From contig NZ_SJSK01000002.1 in NCBI RefSeq assembly GCF_004331645.1, forward strand, positions 496,001 through 560,000: DNA of 64,000 nt. Reading direction: 5' to 3'. Of this stretch, positions 45,448 to 53,866 are shown piece after piece. This stretch comes from Pedobacter frigiditerrae (GTDB taxonomy: Bacteria; Bacteroidota; Bacteroidia; Sphingobacteriales; Sphingobacteriaceae). The notes below the pieces were generated by a model. It had not been told where the DNA came from. It saw only the letters and a list, made by a program, of their open reading frames with translations, and did no database searches. The translations under genes and the position numbers were made by a program. How positions within the stretch are numbered: position 1 is the first letter of the stretch; every line of letters starts with the position of its first letter.

Positions 45448-46065
45448 TTATTTAAGGAAAGAACCTTCATAAGGCACTCTGGTAATAATTGATCGGCCAA
45501 GTGTGATTTCATCCGCATACTCTAATTCTCCGCCAAAGGCGATACCCCTAGCAATGGTTGTAATCGGAATTTGAAAATCTTTGAGCCTTTTGTGAAGATA
45601 AAACAAGGTAGTATCTCCTTCCATATTAGCACTTAAAGCCAATATAATTTCCTTTACAGGTGTTGTGGCTACTCTTTGCACCAAGCTATCGATATATAAA
45701 TCAGATGGACCTACCCCATCCATAGGAGAGATTAATCCGCCTAAAACGTGGTATACTCCAAAAAACTGATTGGTATTTTCAATGGCCATTACATCACGTG
45801 TATCTTCAACCACGCAAATAATTTCTTTTTCTCTTTTTGCAGCGGTACAAATACTACAGGTATGATGATCGGAAATATTATGGCAAACATTGCAATGTTT
45901 AATTTCCGCTTTAAGTCTAATTAAGGTATTGCCAAAATGAGAAACCTCTTCTTGTTCTTTATTTAACAAATGTAAAACCAAACGCAAAGCTGTTTTTTGC
46001 CCTACACCAGGTAATTTAGAAAATTCGTTTACTGCGTCTTCAAGCAGTTGAGAAGAAAAGTTCAT
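45448..46065 (-). CDS. recR: Recombination mediator RecR
   Basis: The 205-residue protein acts with RecF and RecO to load RecA on gapped DNA. It has an HhH motif (FSKLPGVGQKTALRLVLHLL), a four-Cys zinc finger (CNVCHNISDHHTCSIC), and a Toprim domain (IICVVEDTRDVMAIENT and ILALSANMEGDTT). Length is standard. It is the first gene of the leftward run. Confidence 0.97.
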   Translation of the reverse strand: MNFSSQLLEDAVNEFSKLPGVGQKTALRLVLHLLNKEQEEVSHFGNTLIRLKAEIKHCNVCHNISDHHTCSICTAAKREKEIICVVEDTRDVMAIENTNQFFGVYHVLGGLISPMDGVGPSDLYIDSLVQRVATTPVKEIILALSANMEGDTTLFYLHKRLKDFQIPITTIARGIAFGGELEYADEITLGRSIITRVPYEGSFLK

Positions 46066-46202
46066 TCTACAAATTTAATTAAAATGATGTGGATTGATAG
46101 GCAAGATATAAAATATTACAAAAACTGAATGATGTTATTTTTAACCATTTAAGATAATCTTAGCTATTCGTAAAAAAGTATTTTTTTGTGTTACTGAGAT
46201 GT

Positions 46203-46218
46203 TCTTAGATTTCTAAGA
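46203..46218. promoter_or_regulatory. 16-bp palindrome upstream of the symporter gene
   Basis: TCTTAGA, TT, TCTAAGA form a perfect palindrome just upstream of the candidate promoter at 46227-46257. It could be an operator or a copy of a short intergenic repeat. Confidence 0.35.
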
Positions 46219-46226
46219 TGGTTGAC

Positions 46227-46257
46227 ATTGGGCTATTGCCAAGAATAATTATCTTCG
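46227..46257 (+). promoter_or_regulatory. Candidate promoter of the symporter gene
   Basis: ATTG (46227-46230), 19 bases, then TATCTTCG (46250-46257), a close variant of TAnnTTTG. ATG follows at 46312. Confidence 0.4.
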
Positions 46258-46311
46258 TTGTATATGAGATTAAAATTGTAAATTCTTACATTTAAAAACT
46301 AAATATTAAAT

Positions 46312-47820
46312 ATGAGTCCAACCATACTATTGTGTTTCTTAATTGGGTATTTTACTCTCTTAATTATCATCGCTTTTGCGACATCAAAAAAATCATCAGA
46401 TAATTCTACTTTTTTCTTGGCAAACAAAAATTCTAAATGGTATTTAGTTGCTTTTGGGATGATTGGAACAGCACTTTCTGGCGTAACCTTTATTTCCGTA
46501 CCTGGAGAAGTGGGAGCTCCCGGTGGTAATCAGTTTCAGTATTTTCAGTTTGTTTTAGGAAATGCTGTTGGATTTATCATTATAGCTACCGTGCTTTTGC
46601 CCTTGTATTATAGGATGAATTTAACGTCCATTTATAGTTACATTGAACAACGACTTGGTCATTACAGTTATAAAACCGCAGCATCTATATTTTTATTGAG
46701 CCGCACGTTGGGTTCGGCAGCAAGATTATACCTTGTGGTATTGGTACTACAACGTTTTATATTTGATAGTTATGGAATTCCATTTTGGGCAACTGTATTA
46801 ATATCATTAGGACTAATATGGTCATACACTTTTAAGGGAGGCTTGAAAACCATCATCATTACAGATACCTTGCAAACATTTTTCTTGGTATTATCTGTAT
46901 TCTTAACCATTTATTTTGTTTGCAGCAGTTTAGACTTAAACATACCGCAGGCTTTTGAAACGATTAAAAACAGCAGTTATTCTAAAATTTTCTTTTTAGA
47001 TGATTTTGTATCAAGTAAGTTTCATCTGAGTAAACAGTTTATTGGAGGTATTTTTGTAACCATCGCCATGACTGGGTTGGATCAAGATCTAATGCAGAAA
47101 AATCTAAGCATGAAAACCATTGGTGAAGCAAAAAAAAATATGTTCACCTTTACAGGAATATTTGTGGTATTGAATATATTCTTTTTAAGTGTTGGAGCTC
47201 TTCTTTATATTTTTGCAGCAAAAAATGGCATAGAAATTCCTTTAGATCAAGTTACTGGAAAACCAAGAACAGATATCCTTTTTCCATTAATTGCATTAAA
47301 TCATTTAACTACAGTACCTGCAATTGTATTTATGCTAGGGCTAACTGCCGCTACTTTTGCTACTACAGATAGCGCTCTAACAGCATTAACTACATCTTTT
47401 TGTGTAGACTTTTTAGGGATGAACAAAAAAGAAAACCTCGAAAAGAAAGATGCCGTAAAAAAAAGGCATATGGTGCATATTGGTTTTTCTGTTTTAATGT
47501 TTTTAGTCATATTGGTTATTAATGCTTTAAATAGTTCTTCTGTTGTAAGTTTAATTTTCACAATAGCATCATATACTTATGGCCCACTGTTAGGTTTGTA
47601 TTCATTTGGTTTATTTGTTAAAAATAGAGGCCTACATGATAAATTAGTTCCTATTGTTTGTATTGTGGCTCCAATTTTATGCTACCTATTTGCTACAAAT
47701 TCTAAAGAATTGCTTGGTGGATATGTTTTTAGTGTAGAACTGATTTTGGTAAATGGATTGATTACATTTGTTGGCTTATTACTGATCAGTAAAAAAACAG
47801 ATCAACAAACGAAGTTTTAG
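46312..47820 (+). CDS. Sodium:solute symporter family protein
   Basis: The 502-residue transporter has about 13 hydrophobic segments and SSS-family marks: FLANKNSKWYLVAFGMIGTALSGVTFISVPGEVG, SRTLGSAARLYLVVLVLQRF, and the Na2-site region ATFATTDSALTALTTSFCVDFLG. The substrate (sugar, sialic acid or amino acid) cannot be told from sequence. It is a single gene with its own promoter and a repeat-derived hairpin after it. Confidence 0.9.
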   Translation: MSPTILLCFLIGYFTLLIIIAFATSKKSSDNSTFFLANKNSKWYLVAFGMIGTALSGVTFISVPGEVGAPGGNQFQYFQFVLGNAVGFIIIATVLLPLYYRMNLTSIYSYIEQRLGHYSYKTAASIFLLSRTLGSAARLYLVVLVLQRFIFDSYGIPFWATVLISLGLIWSYTFKGGLKTIIITDTLQTFFLVLSVFLTIYFVCSSLDLNIPQAFETIKNSSYSKIFFLDDFVSSKFHLSKQFIGGIFVTIAMTGLDQDLMQKNLSMKTIGEAKKNMFTFTGIFVVLNIFFLSVGALLYIFAAKNGIEIPLDQVTGKPRTDILFPLIALNHLTTVPAIVFMLGLTAATFATTDSALTALTTSFCVDFLGMNKKENLEKKDAVKKRHMVHIGFSVLMFLVILVINALNSSSVVSLIFTIASYTYGPLLGLYSFGLFVKNRGLHDKLVPIVCIVAPILCYLFATNSKELLGGYVFSVELILVNGLITFVGLLLISKKTDQQTKF

Positions 47821-47823
47821 AAT

Positions 47824-47887
47824 AGTTCATTTGCTCATTAGTTTAGGTGCCTTTTACACCCAATGAACCAATGACACTAACGAACTT
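47824..47887. repeat. 8-bp-period inverted repeat
   Basis: AGTTCATTTGCTCATTAG leftward and CAATGAAC, CAATGACA, CTAACGAA rightward flank GGTG-CCTTTTA-CACC. The halves are complementary with interruptions, so the spacer before the LOG gene can fold into a long imperfect hairpin. Similar octamers occur at 380-411. Confidence 0.6.
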
Positions 47888-47907
47888 ATGATATAAAATA
47901 ATAGAAA

Positions 47908-48615
47908 ATGACAAGTGAAGAAAAGATAAGAAGTGCCTTTGCGAATAAAGATTGGCAAGAAATAAAAGTAACAGATAGCTGGCAGATTTTTAAAATCATG
48001 GCAGAGTTTGTAGATGGATTTGAGAAGTTGGCTAAAATTGGCCCTTGTGTAAGTATTTTTGGTTCTGCTCGTACTGCAGAAACTAATCCATATTATGAGA
48101 TTGCAGTAGAATGCGGTCGTTTATTAACAGATAGAGGTTATGGTGTAATTACTGGTGGTGGACCGGGTATCATGGAAGCTGGTAATAAAGGAGCGCACAT
48201 GAATGGCGGTAAATCTGTGGGTTTAAATATCGATTTACCATTTGAACAGTTCCACAATAAATATATTGACCATAATAAATTGCTAGAGTTCGATTACTTT
48301 TTTATTAGAAAAGTAATGTTCATGAAATACTCACAAGGCTTTGTGGTATTACCTGGCGGGATGGGGACAATGGATGAATTATTTGAAGCAATAACATTAA
48401 TTCAGACTGGCAAGATTGCCCGTTTCCCAATTGTTTTGGTTGGTAAGGCATATTGGGGTGGTTTAGTTGATTGGATTAAATCAACTATGTTAGAAAAAGA
48501 GCACAACATTCATGCAGAAGATTTAAATTTATTTAGATTGGTTGATACAGCCGAAGAAGCTGCAGAACATATTTTTAGATTCTATGATAAATATGTATTG
48601 AAACCGAATTTCTAA
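47908..48615 (+). CDS. LOG family protein (TIGR00730), nucleotide 5'-monophosphate phosphoribohydrolase-like
   Basis: The 235-residue Rossmann-like protein has both LOG signatures: GGGPGIMEAGNKGAH and PGGMGTMDELFEAITLIQTGK. Characterised members release a free base from cytokinin or purine nucleoside monophosphates; the bacterial role is nucleotide turnover. An N-terminal helical extension (residues 1-45) precedes VSIFGSART. Confidence 0.92.
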   Translation: MTSEEKIRSAFANKDWQEIKVTDSWQIFKIMAEFVDGFEKLAKIGPCVSIFGSARTAETNPYYEIAVECGRLLTDRGYGVITGGGPGIMEAGNKGAHMNGGKSVGLNIDLPFEQFHNKYIDHNKLLEFDYFFIRKVMFMKYSQGFVVLPGGMGTMDELFEAITLIQTGKIARFPIVLVGKAYWGGLVDWIKSTMLEKEHNIHAEDLNLFRLVDTAEEAAEHIFRFYDKYVLKPNF

Positions 48616-48623
48616 ACCATAAT

Positions 48624-48657
48624 CGTCATTTCGAGCGAGCGCAGCGACGAGAAATCT
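48624..48657. repeat. REP-like element
   Basis: CGTCATTTCGAGCGAGCGCA, then GCGACGAGAAATCT: the TCATTTCGAGCGAAGCGAGAAATCT-type repeat, between the LOG gene and its terminator. Confidence 0.7.
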
Positions 48658-48674
48658 GTTTTAAATTTACTTTA

Positions 48675-48702
48675 TAGCCAACTTTTAGTTGGCTATTTTT
48701 TT
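48675..48702 (+). terminator. Intrinsic terminator after the LOG gene
   Basis: TAGCCAACT (48675-48683) and AGTTGGCTA (48687-48695) with a 3-base loop and seven T. Confidence 0.9.
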
Positions 48703-48758
48703 GCCTGTTTGTAACGAAATAAAACAATCATAGTCTATAATTTATAAAAGCATACGCC

Positions 48759-49256
48759 ATGGAACGCTACCTAACTTGGAATAAAGGAATATTTGAAAGC
48801 AATTATCAGATTTTTGAAAGTGGGAAAATCAAGTGTACGCTATTTTTTGACACTTGGAGAAGTGAAGCCAAAGCCATTAGCCAAAGCAAAAATTATAGGT
48901 TTAAAGATGATGGGCTTTATGGCACCACTACCCAAATATTTGATGGGAACAATGAATTAATTGGTTTTATTAGCTACAGTGATTGGAAATCAAAAGCTAC
49001 CATAACGCTAAATTCTGGAGAGAAATATGCCTTTGAATTTACCAATACTTGGCATTCTCAATGGAGAATTACAAATTTTAACGATAAGCAAATCAACTAC
49101 GATTCTTCAACATCTTCAGGAACTGTTGTATCAAACAATGATGATGAACTAATGCTATTGATAGGATTTTATGCAAGGGAGCATTTCACTAAGATGATTA
49201 TGCTCATTATATTTATTATTATTTTCTTGCCAATGATTTCGCGGGGTATTTTTTAG
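48759..49256 (+). CDS. C-tail-anchored protein with beta-rich domain, unknown function
   Basis: The 165-residue protein is rich in short beta strands (KGIFESNYQIFESGKIKCTLFF, GLYGTTTQIFDGNNELIGFISY, WKSKATITLNSGEKYAFEF), a pattern like the tubby/LURP-one fold, and ends in a single hydrophobic helix (MIMLIIFIIIFLPMISRGIF). The fold guess is weak. It overlaps the convergent DUF502 gene by 4 bases at the stop codons. Confidence 0.65.
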   Translation: MERYLTWNKGIFESNYQIFESGKIKCTLFFDTWRSEAKAISQSKNYRFKDDGLYGTTTQIFDGNNELIGFISYSDWKSKATITLNSGEKYAFEFTNTWHSQWRITNFNDKQINYDSSTSSGTVVSNNDDELMLLIGFYAREHFTKMIMLIIFIIIFLPMISRGIF

Positions 49257-49843
49257 AAATGACTAACACCACCGCTAACTACTAATTTCATTGCATCGGC
49301 GGCACTCATATTTAATGGCTTAATTTTTTCTTTGCTAACTACATAGACTTGTCCGGCAAATGAATAAGAGAAAGGGAAATATACAATCGCATCTCCGGGT
49401 AAATCAAGCTTAGTTAAGTCGTTTTGTGTTAAAAACCCAATTCTTTTCATTCCTCCTTCTGCCTCAACCAACACAGGGTGATTAAATTTCTTTTCATCGC
49501 CAACAAAAGCTTCTGTTAAATCTTTAATGGAAGAAAAAATAAAATTTAAGAGTGGTAACCTATTCATTGTACGTTGAAACCAATTGTACATTGGCTCGGT
49601 TACAAAGTTGGTTACAAAAATACCAGCAGTTAGTATAATAAAAATCACCAATGCTAACCCTAAGCCAGGTATATTTCTATTTGTACCAGTAAGTGGATTT
49701 ACACCTAAAATATTATTAATGTTTAACCAACTATCAACAGTTGTTACCGCCCAAACCACTATAAAAATGCTTAGGGCAATTGGCACAACAATCAATAATC
49801 CTTTAATCAGGTAATTTAAAAGCGCTCTTCCTATCCTATTCAT
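49253..49843 (-). CDS. DUF502 family membrane protein
   Basis: The 196-residue protein has two N-terminal membrane helices (LLNYLIKGLLIVVPIALSIFIVVW and LALVIFIILTAGIFVTNFV) and a soluble part with FIFSSIKDLTEAFVGDEKKFNHPVLVE, GFLTQND and VYFPFSYSFAGQVYVV, which are diagnostic of DUF502. No activity is established. It is the last gene before the spacer to murF-alr on the same strand. Confidence 0.88.
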   Translation of the reverse strand: MNRIGRALLNYLIKGLLIVVPIALSIFIVVWAVTTVDSWLNINNILGVNPLTGTNRNIPGLGLALVIFIILTAGIFVTNFVTEPMYNWFQRTMNRLPLLNFIFSSIKDLTEAFVGDEKKFNHPVLVEAEGGMKRIGFLTQNDLTKLDLPGDAIVYFPFSYSFAGQVYVVSKEKIKPLNMSAADAMKLVVSGGVSHF

Positions 49844-49894
49844 AGTGCGAAATTAGGTAAAAATAGTTGAGTTGTTTAGATTGTTGAGCCGTTA

Positions 49895-49956
49895 AGTTGT
49901 AAAGTCCGTTAAGAAGTTGACATTCATTCGACTCACCAACAAACAACTTTACAACT
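49895..49956. repeat. Octamer repeats with an 11-bp perfect inverted repeat
   Basis: AGTTGTAAAGT (49895-49905) and ACTTTACAACT (49946-49956) are perfect complements. They are embedded in octamers TTGTTGAG, CCGTTAAG, TTGTAAAG of the same family as 1087-1134. Confidence 0.65.
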
Positions 49957-49966
49957 CACCCCTTAT

Positions 49967-52426
49967 CTATTCGTAAAAATAAACTCTTTTAACTCTTTGA
50001 GAAACGTTGGTTAATATTTCATAAGGAATAGTTCCTATCTGCTCAGCCAAGTCTACAATTGTATGTTTGTCATTAAAAACGATAACTTCATCGCCTGTCT
50101 TTACGTTTAAACCAGTTACATCTAACATACACATATCCATACAAATAGACCCAACCGTAGGAACCAGTTTACCCTTTACCAGCATTTTACCTACACCATT
50201 TCCAAATTTGCGACTGTACCCATCGGCATAACCAATTTTTACAGTGGCAATTCTTCCGCCCGTTGGCATGATGCCTTTTCTACTGTAACCAACGGTTTCC
50301 CCAGCATTTAAATTTTTAACTTGCGTAACTGTGGTTTTAAGAATAGCCACAGTCTGTAAACCCTTATTGTTATTTAACGCCCCATCAAAGCCATACAGGC
50401 CAATGCCAATTCTTACCATATCCAATTGTGCTTGTGGCCAACGTATAACGCCAGAAGTGTTTAAAATATGTCTTATAGGCATATAACCAAGTGTGCTAAC
50501 TAAAGTGGCATATAACCTTTCAAACTCATCCAACTGGTGTTGCGTAAAACCATCATGTTCAGCTTCTGCACTTGCCACTAAGTGAGAAAATATGGAGACC
50601 ACTTTTAATTGTTCATTGTCCTTTAAAATTTCCAATAAATCAGGTAAATCAACTGCCTCAAAACCCAAACGATGCATTCCTGTATCTAGCTTTAAATGTA
50701 TTGGAAAATCTTTTTCATGGGCTGGCAAGAAATTGAGGAAGCTCTTTAGAATATTGGCGTTATATATCTCAGGCTCTAAATGATTTTTCACCATTGCCTC
50801 AAAAGCAGAAGGCTCTGGACTCATTACCATAATTGGCAAAGTTATTCCAGCTTTACGAAGGGCGATGCCTTCATCAGCATACGCTACCGCCAAATAATCT
50901 ACCTTGTGATACTGTAATAAATTGGCGATTTCGAAACTCCCACTTCCATAAGAAAAGGCCTTAACCATTGCCATTACCTTTACACCTTGGTTTAATTTAG
51001 AACGATAAAATTGCAGATTACTAGCTAAAGCATTTAGGTTGATTTCTAGAACAGTATCATGGATTTTTTGTGTAAGTAACTTACTAATTCTGCCAAATTC
51101 AAATCGCCTTGCGCCTTTAACCAAAATGGTTTCATTAGCAAAATGAATGGCTGGCAACTTTTCAATAAAATCTTGTGTGCTTGCGTAAAACGATGATTCA
51201 ATCGTAATTAAACCAGCAAATGCTGAAATATTTGGACCAATGCCAATTAAGCGGTTTAAATTCTTCTGTGCAAGCAAAGCTGAAATCTCTGCATACAATA
51301 CTTCATTAGTTTTACCAGTTTCGTAAATGTCTGATAAGATCAATGTCTTTTTAGGGTGTTGGTTTTGCAGGTTTAAAAAATCTAAGGCGATAGCCAATGA
51401 TGAAATATCTGCACTGTAAGAATCATCAATTACTGAACAGTTTTCAATACCATTGATTAACTCTAAACGCATACTCACTTGCGTTAATTTCTCTAAACGT
51501 AAATCTGCCTCTTCTGGAGTATAACCCATTGCTAACAATGTAGCCCAGCAAATTATGCCATTTTCTACTGATGCTTTATCACTAAATGGAATTAAACATT
51601 CTATTTCCTTTTCTTTATAAGTAGCCCTGATATAGTTTTTACCTTCAATTGGTTCTATAAACGAAACCTTTAAATCTGCTGGAAGATGTAGGCTCCAAGT
51701 AAACTTCCGTTTTCCTGGCAAATCTGCTTCAGCCACATCACTTACATATTCTGGTGCATAAACAAAAAGCTCAACATCTTTAAAAAGCTTTAATTTTTCT
51801 GTTAATTTTTCAGCTTTGCTTTCGAAGCCCTCAGCGTGTGCCTCGCCAATATTAGTTAAAACACCAATGGATGGCGAAATGATATCTGCCAAAATTTCCA
51901 TTTCATTCTTAGTCGAGATACCAGCTTCAAAAATGGCCAGATTATGTTCAGCATTAATTTGCCACACAGATAAAGGCACACCAATTTGAGAATTAAAGCT
52001 CTTTGGGCTACGAATGATGTTAAAATCTGAGGCCAATAATTGATATAGCCATTCTTTAACAATGGTTTTTCCGTTACTACCTGTTATACCAATTACTTTT
52101 AAATCGTTTGCTTTTCTATTATAGGTTGCTAAAGCCTGTAAAGCTTGTAAAACATCATTTACCAATAAAAAATTGGCATCTTTAAATTTTTCCGTATAGG
52201 CGGAATCAACAATTACAAAATTGCGAACCCCATTTTCGTAAGCATCTTTGATAAATTGATGACCATCTCTCTGCGCATTCACCGCAAAAAACAGAGAACC
52301 TTCGGGGTCTATTACTGTTCTGCTATCAGTTAATAGCTTTCTAATACCCGCTTCAGGAGTAGTTAAAACTGCCTTTGCCTTTAAGATTTCGGAAATTTGT
52401 GAAATAGAATATTGGTCTGCGATCAT
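49967..52426 (-). CDS. Bifunctional MurF ligase / alanine racemase
   Basis: The 819-residue fusion makes D-alanine and uses D-Ala-D-Ala: residues 1-450 are MurF (ATP loop GITGSNGKTIVKEW near 114, NIGEAHAEGF, and DDSYSADISSLAIALDFL) and residues 455-819 are PLP alanine racemase (PLP Lys in VMAMVKAFSYGSGSFEIAN, catalytic Tyr near SICMDMCMLDVTG and YADGYSRKFGNG). The fusion is usual in Bacteroidetes. It sits in the cytoplasmic stage of peptidoglycan synthesis. It ends the conserved chromosomal block; the next gene rightward opens the defence island. Confidence 0.95.
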   Translation of the reverse strand: MIADQYSISQISEILKAKAVLTTPEAGIRKLLTDSRTVIDPEGSLFFAVNAQRDGHQFIKDAYENGVRNFVIVDSAYTEKFKDANFLLVNDVLQALQALATYNRKANDLKVIGITGSNGKTIVKEWLYQLLASDFNIIRSPKSFNSQIGVPLSVWQINAEHNLAIFEAGISTKNEMEILADIISPSIGVLTNIGEAHAEGFESKAEKLTEKLKLFKDVELFVYAPEYVSDVAEADLPGKRKFTWSLHLPADLKVSFIEPIEGKNYIRATYKEKEIECLIPFSDKASVENGIICWATLLAMGYTPEEADLRLEKLTQVSMRLELINGIENCSVIDDSYSADISSLAIALDFLNLQNQHPKKTLILSDIYETGKTNEVLYAEISALLAQKNLNRLIGIGPNISAFAGLITIESSFYASTQDFIEKLPAIHFANETILVKGARRFEFGRISKLLTQKIHDTVLEINLNALASNLQFYRSKLNQGVKVMAMVKAFSYGSGSFEIANLLQYHKVDYLAVAYADEGIALRKAGITLPIMVMSPEPSAFEAMVKNHLEPEIYNANILKSFLNFLPAHEKDFPIHLKLDTGMHRLGFEAVDLPDLLEILKDNEQLKVVSIFSHLVASAEAEHDGFTQHQLDEFERLYATLVSTLGYMPIRHILNTSGVIRWPQAQLDMVRIGIGLYGFDGALNNNKGLQTVAILKTTVTQVKNLNAGETVGYSRKGIMPTGGRIATVKIGYADGYSRKFGNGVGKMLVKGKLVPTVGSICMDMCMLDVTGLNVKTGDEVIVFNDKHTIVDLAEQIGTIPYEILTNVSQRVKRVYFYE

Positions 52427-52554
52427 TATGAAACGAATTTATGAAAATAGCAGACATAAAAAAAGGGATGATTTGCTGGAATTCGATTGAATGTAAATGA
52501 AGAAGCTACCGAGCGTTAATTGAATTATAGCATTAGCATAGTGAAACAGTACCC

Positions 52555-52598
52555 ATCCTACGTTCATCTTTCGTTCATCCTACGTTTATCCTACGTTT
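52555..52598. repeat. Four 11-bp tandem units (CATCCTACGTT)
   Basis: CATCCTACGTT, CATCTTTCGTT, CATCCTACGTT, TATCCTACGTT in a row. The unit length equals that of the degenerate array at 31166-31264, though the sequence is different. Confidence 0.85.
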
Positions 52599-52742
52599 AA
52601 TCAATCTTCAAGTTGGCCTTATGCTAGTGGTCGAAGCAGTTGATTATCCGATTTAATATTTTTCCACTTTTGATTAACGGACTGTACACGTCATGACCAT
52701 GGGTTAAATTTTCAGTTTCACAAAAAGAATAGGGATAAACAA

Positions 52743-52770
52743 AAAAACCTTTCGTTTCTGAAAGGTTTTT
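52743..52770. terminator. Bidirectional intrinsic terminator
   Basis: AAAAACCTTTC (52743-52753) and GAAAGGTTTTT (52760-52770) pair over 11 bp around GTTTCT. The flanking A and T runs allow use on both strands. It isolates the island from murF-alr. Confidence 0.88.
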
Positions 52771-53046
52771 GTTCGATTTGTTCTGTACTGAGGATGGGAG
52801 ATTTCTTGAACACATTTATGGGTTTCTAATGGTTGTAGAGCGAATTCTAGAAAAGAAAAAGGCATTAGAAAATCCATCAAAAGACTAAAAACATCGTATT
52901 TCATCTTTTTTAATTACTTAATTTTTTGTGGGGATGGTAATTTTTTCGAACACTAAGGACTATGTTGTAATAATAGCGCAAGTTTTTCAAATGACAGGGT
53001 GATTTAATAAATTTTTCTTACGCGGAAATACTATTATCTTTAGAGA

Positions 53047-53054
53047 TAACTTTG
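53047..53054 (+). promoter_or_regulatory. -7 element of the nuclease-helicase operon
   Basis: TAACTTTG matches TAnnTTTG exactly and ends 7 bases before the ATG at 53062, so the transcript would be leaderless or nearly so. No -33 TTTG at 17-21 bases was found. Confidence 0.5.
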
Positions 53055-53061
53055 TAGATAA

Positions 53062-53865
53062 ATGCCAATATCAAGTTCAACAGTTGAAGTCTCAGATGAT
53101 TGCGTAGGAAATCGTTGGGAAATCAATGATGAAAACGAGTTAGCCAATCTGGTTGCTTTTGTTACAAAGGCACAGGCTATCCATGCACAAAATATTTTAG
53201 CTGGCATTGTATCCGATTCAATTGTTTTTGAAGCAGCTCAAGAGCAACAAATTAAACAGTCAGCAATAGACGCTTTAACGGTTCCAAAAGATGCACATGG
53301 CAAAGAAATAAGAGGAACTGCATTATGGCATCGTGATGGTATATTATTTGAAGCAATATCTTGGATTGTTGCTAGAAAACACTTCCCAGATGCAATAATG
53401 CGAGATCCTCATATTTCACCAACCACTCAAGGTTTAGATGGGTTGATGATTGTTCTTAGCCCAGATATGGATGAGGTTCTTTCTACAATAATATTCGAAG
53501 ATAAATGTGTAGAAGATCCTACTCATACTTTTAGATATGAAACTTTACCCGCATTATTGCGCTTTCATGTGGATAGTAGAAAAGTTTTAGAAAGCGCAAG
53601 TACAATTTTGCAAACAGTAATACCACTAGCCCAAAGACCTTCTATGGCAGCAAAATCAATTTCATCCACGGTGAGGGCGTATCGTGCGAGTTTCCCAATC
53701 CCTCCTTCAATGGATAATGTACCGGGAAGGGCAGGGATTTTTGATCGATATAATCAAATTGTAGGTATTGCGAAAGAACGCAGAATCGGTGGAATGTTTC
53801 TTGCTACAGAAGACATAAGGGCTTGGTTTGAGCAATTTGCAATTAAAGTTATAGGCAAGCTCTAG
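53062..53865 (+). CDS. HamA-like PD-(D/E)xK nuclease of a Hachiman-type defence system
   Basis: The 267-residue protein has the spacing of a PD-(D/E)xK nuclease: Glu97 (ILFEAISWIVARKHF), Asp126 (TTQGLDGLMIVLS) and Glu146-Asp-Lys148 (STIIFEDKCVEDP). In Hachiman, HamA (DUF1837) is a nuclease held inactive by the helicase HamB and released on DNA damage. The gene ends one base before the helicase gene. HamA membership is inferred from this fold plus the partner, not from a match; a related two-gene system such as AbpAB would look the same here. Confidence 0.55.
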   Translation: MPISSSTVEVSDDCVGNRWEINDENELANLVAFVTKAQAIHAQNILAGIVSDSIVFEAAQEQQIKQSAIDALTVPKDAHGKEIRGTALWHRDGILFEAISWIVARKHFPDAIMRDPHISPTTQGLDGLMIVLSPDMDEVLSTIIFEDKCVEDPTHTFRYETLPALLRFHVDSRKVLESASTILQTVIPLAQRPSMAAKSISSTVRAYRASFPIPPSMDNVPGRAGIFDRYNQIVGIAKERRIGGMFLATEDIRAWFEQFAIKVIGKL

Positions 53866-53866
53866 A

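Larger units (their letters stand above)
52427..53061. other. Island-boundary region without a gene
   Basis: Contents: four 11-bp tandem units (52555-52598), a bidirectional terminator (52743-52770), and the promoter of the nuclease gene (53047-53054). Two short leftward frames (52624-52815 and 52704-52904) run through the terminator and show no protein character, so I do not call them genes. Confidence 0.5.

Noticed and set aside
52755-52800. tRNA-like attachment site at the island edge
   Set aside because: GTTCGATT after the terminator resembles a T-loop, but no acceptor or anticodon arms match and no direct repeat was seen at the other side.
52624-52904. Two short leftward open frames in the island boundary
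   Set aside because: They cross the terminator at 52743-52770, overlap each other in different frames and show no protein-like composition.
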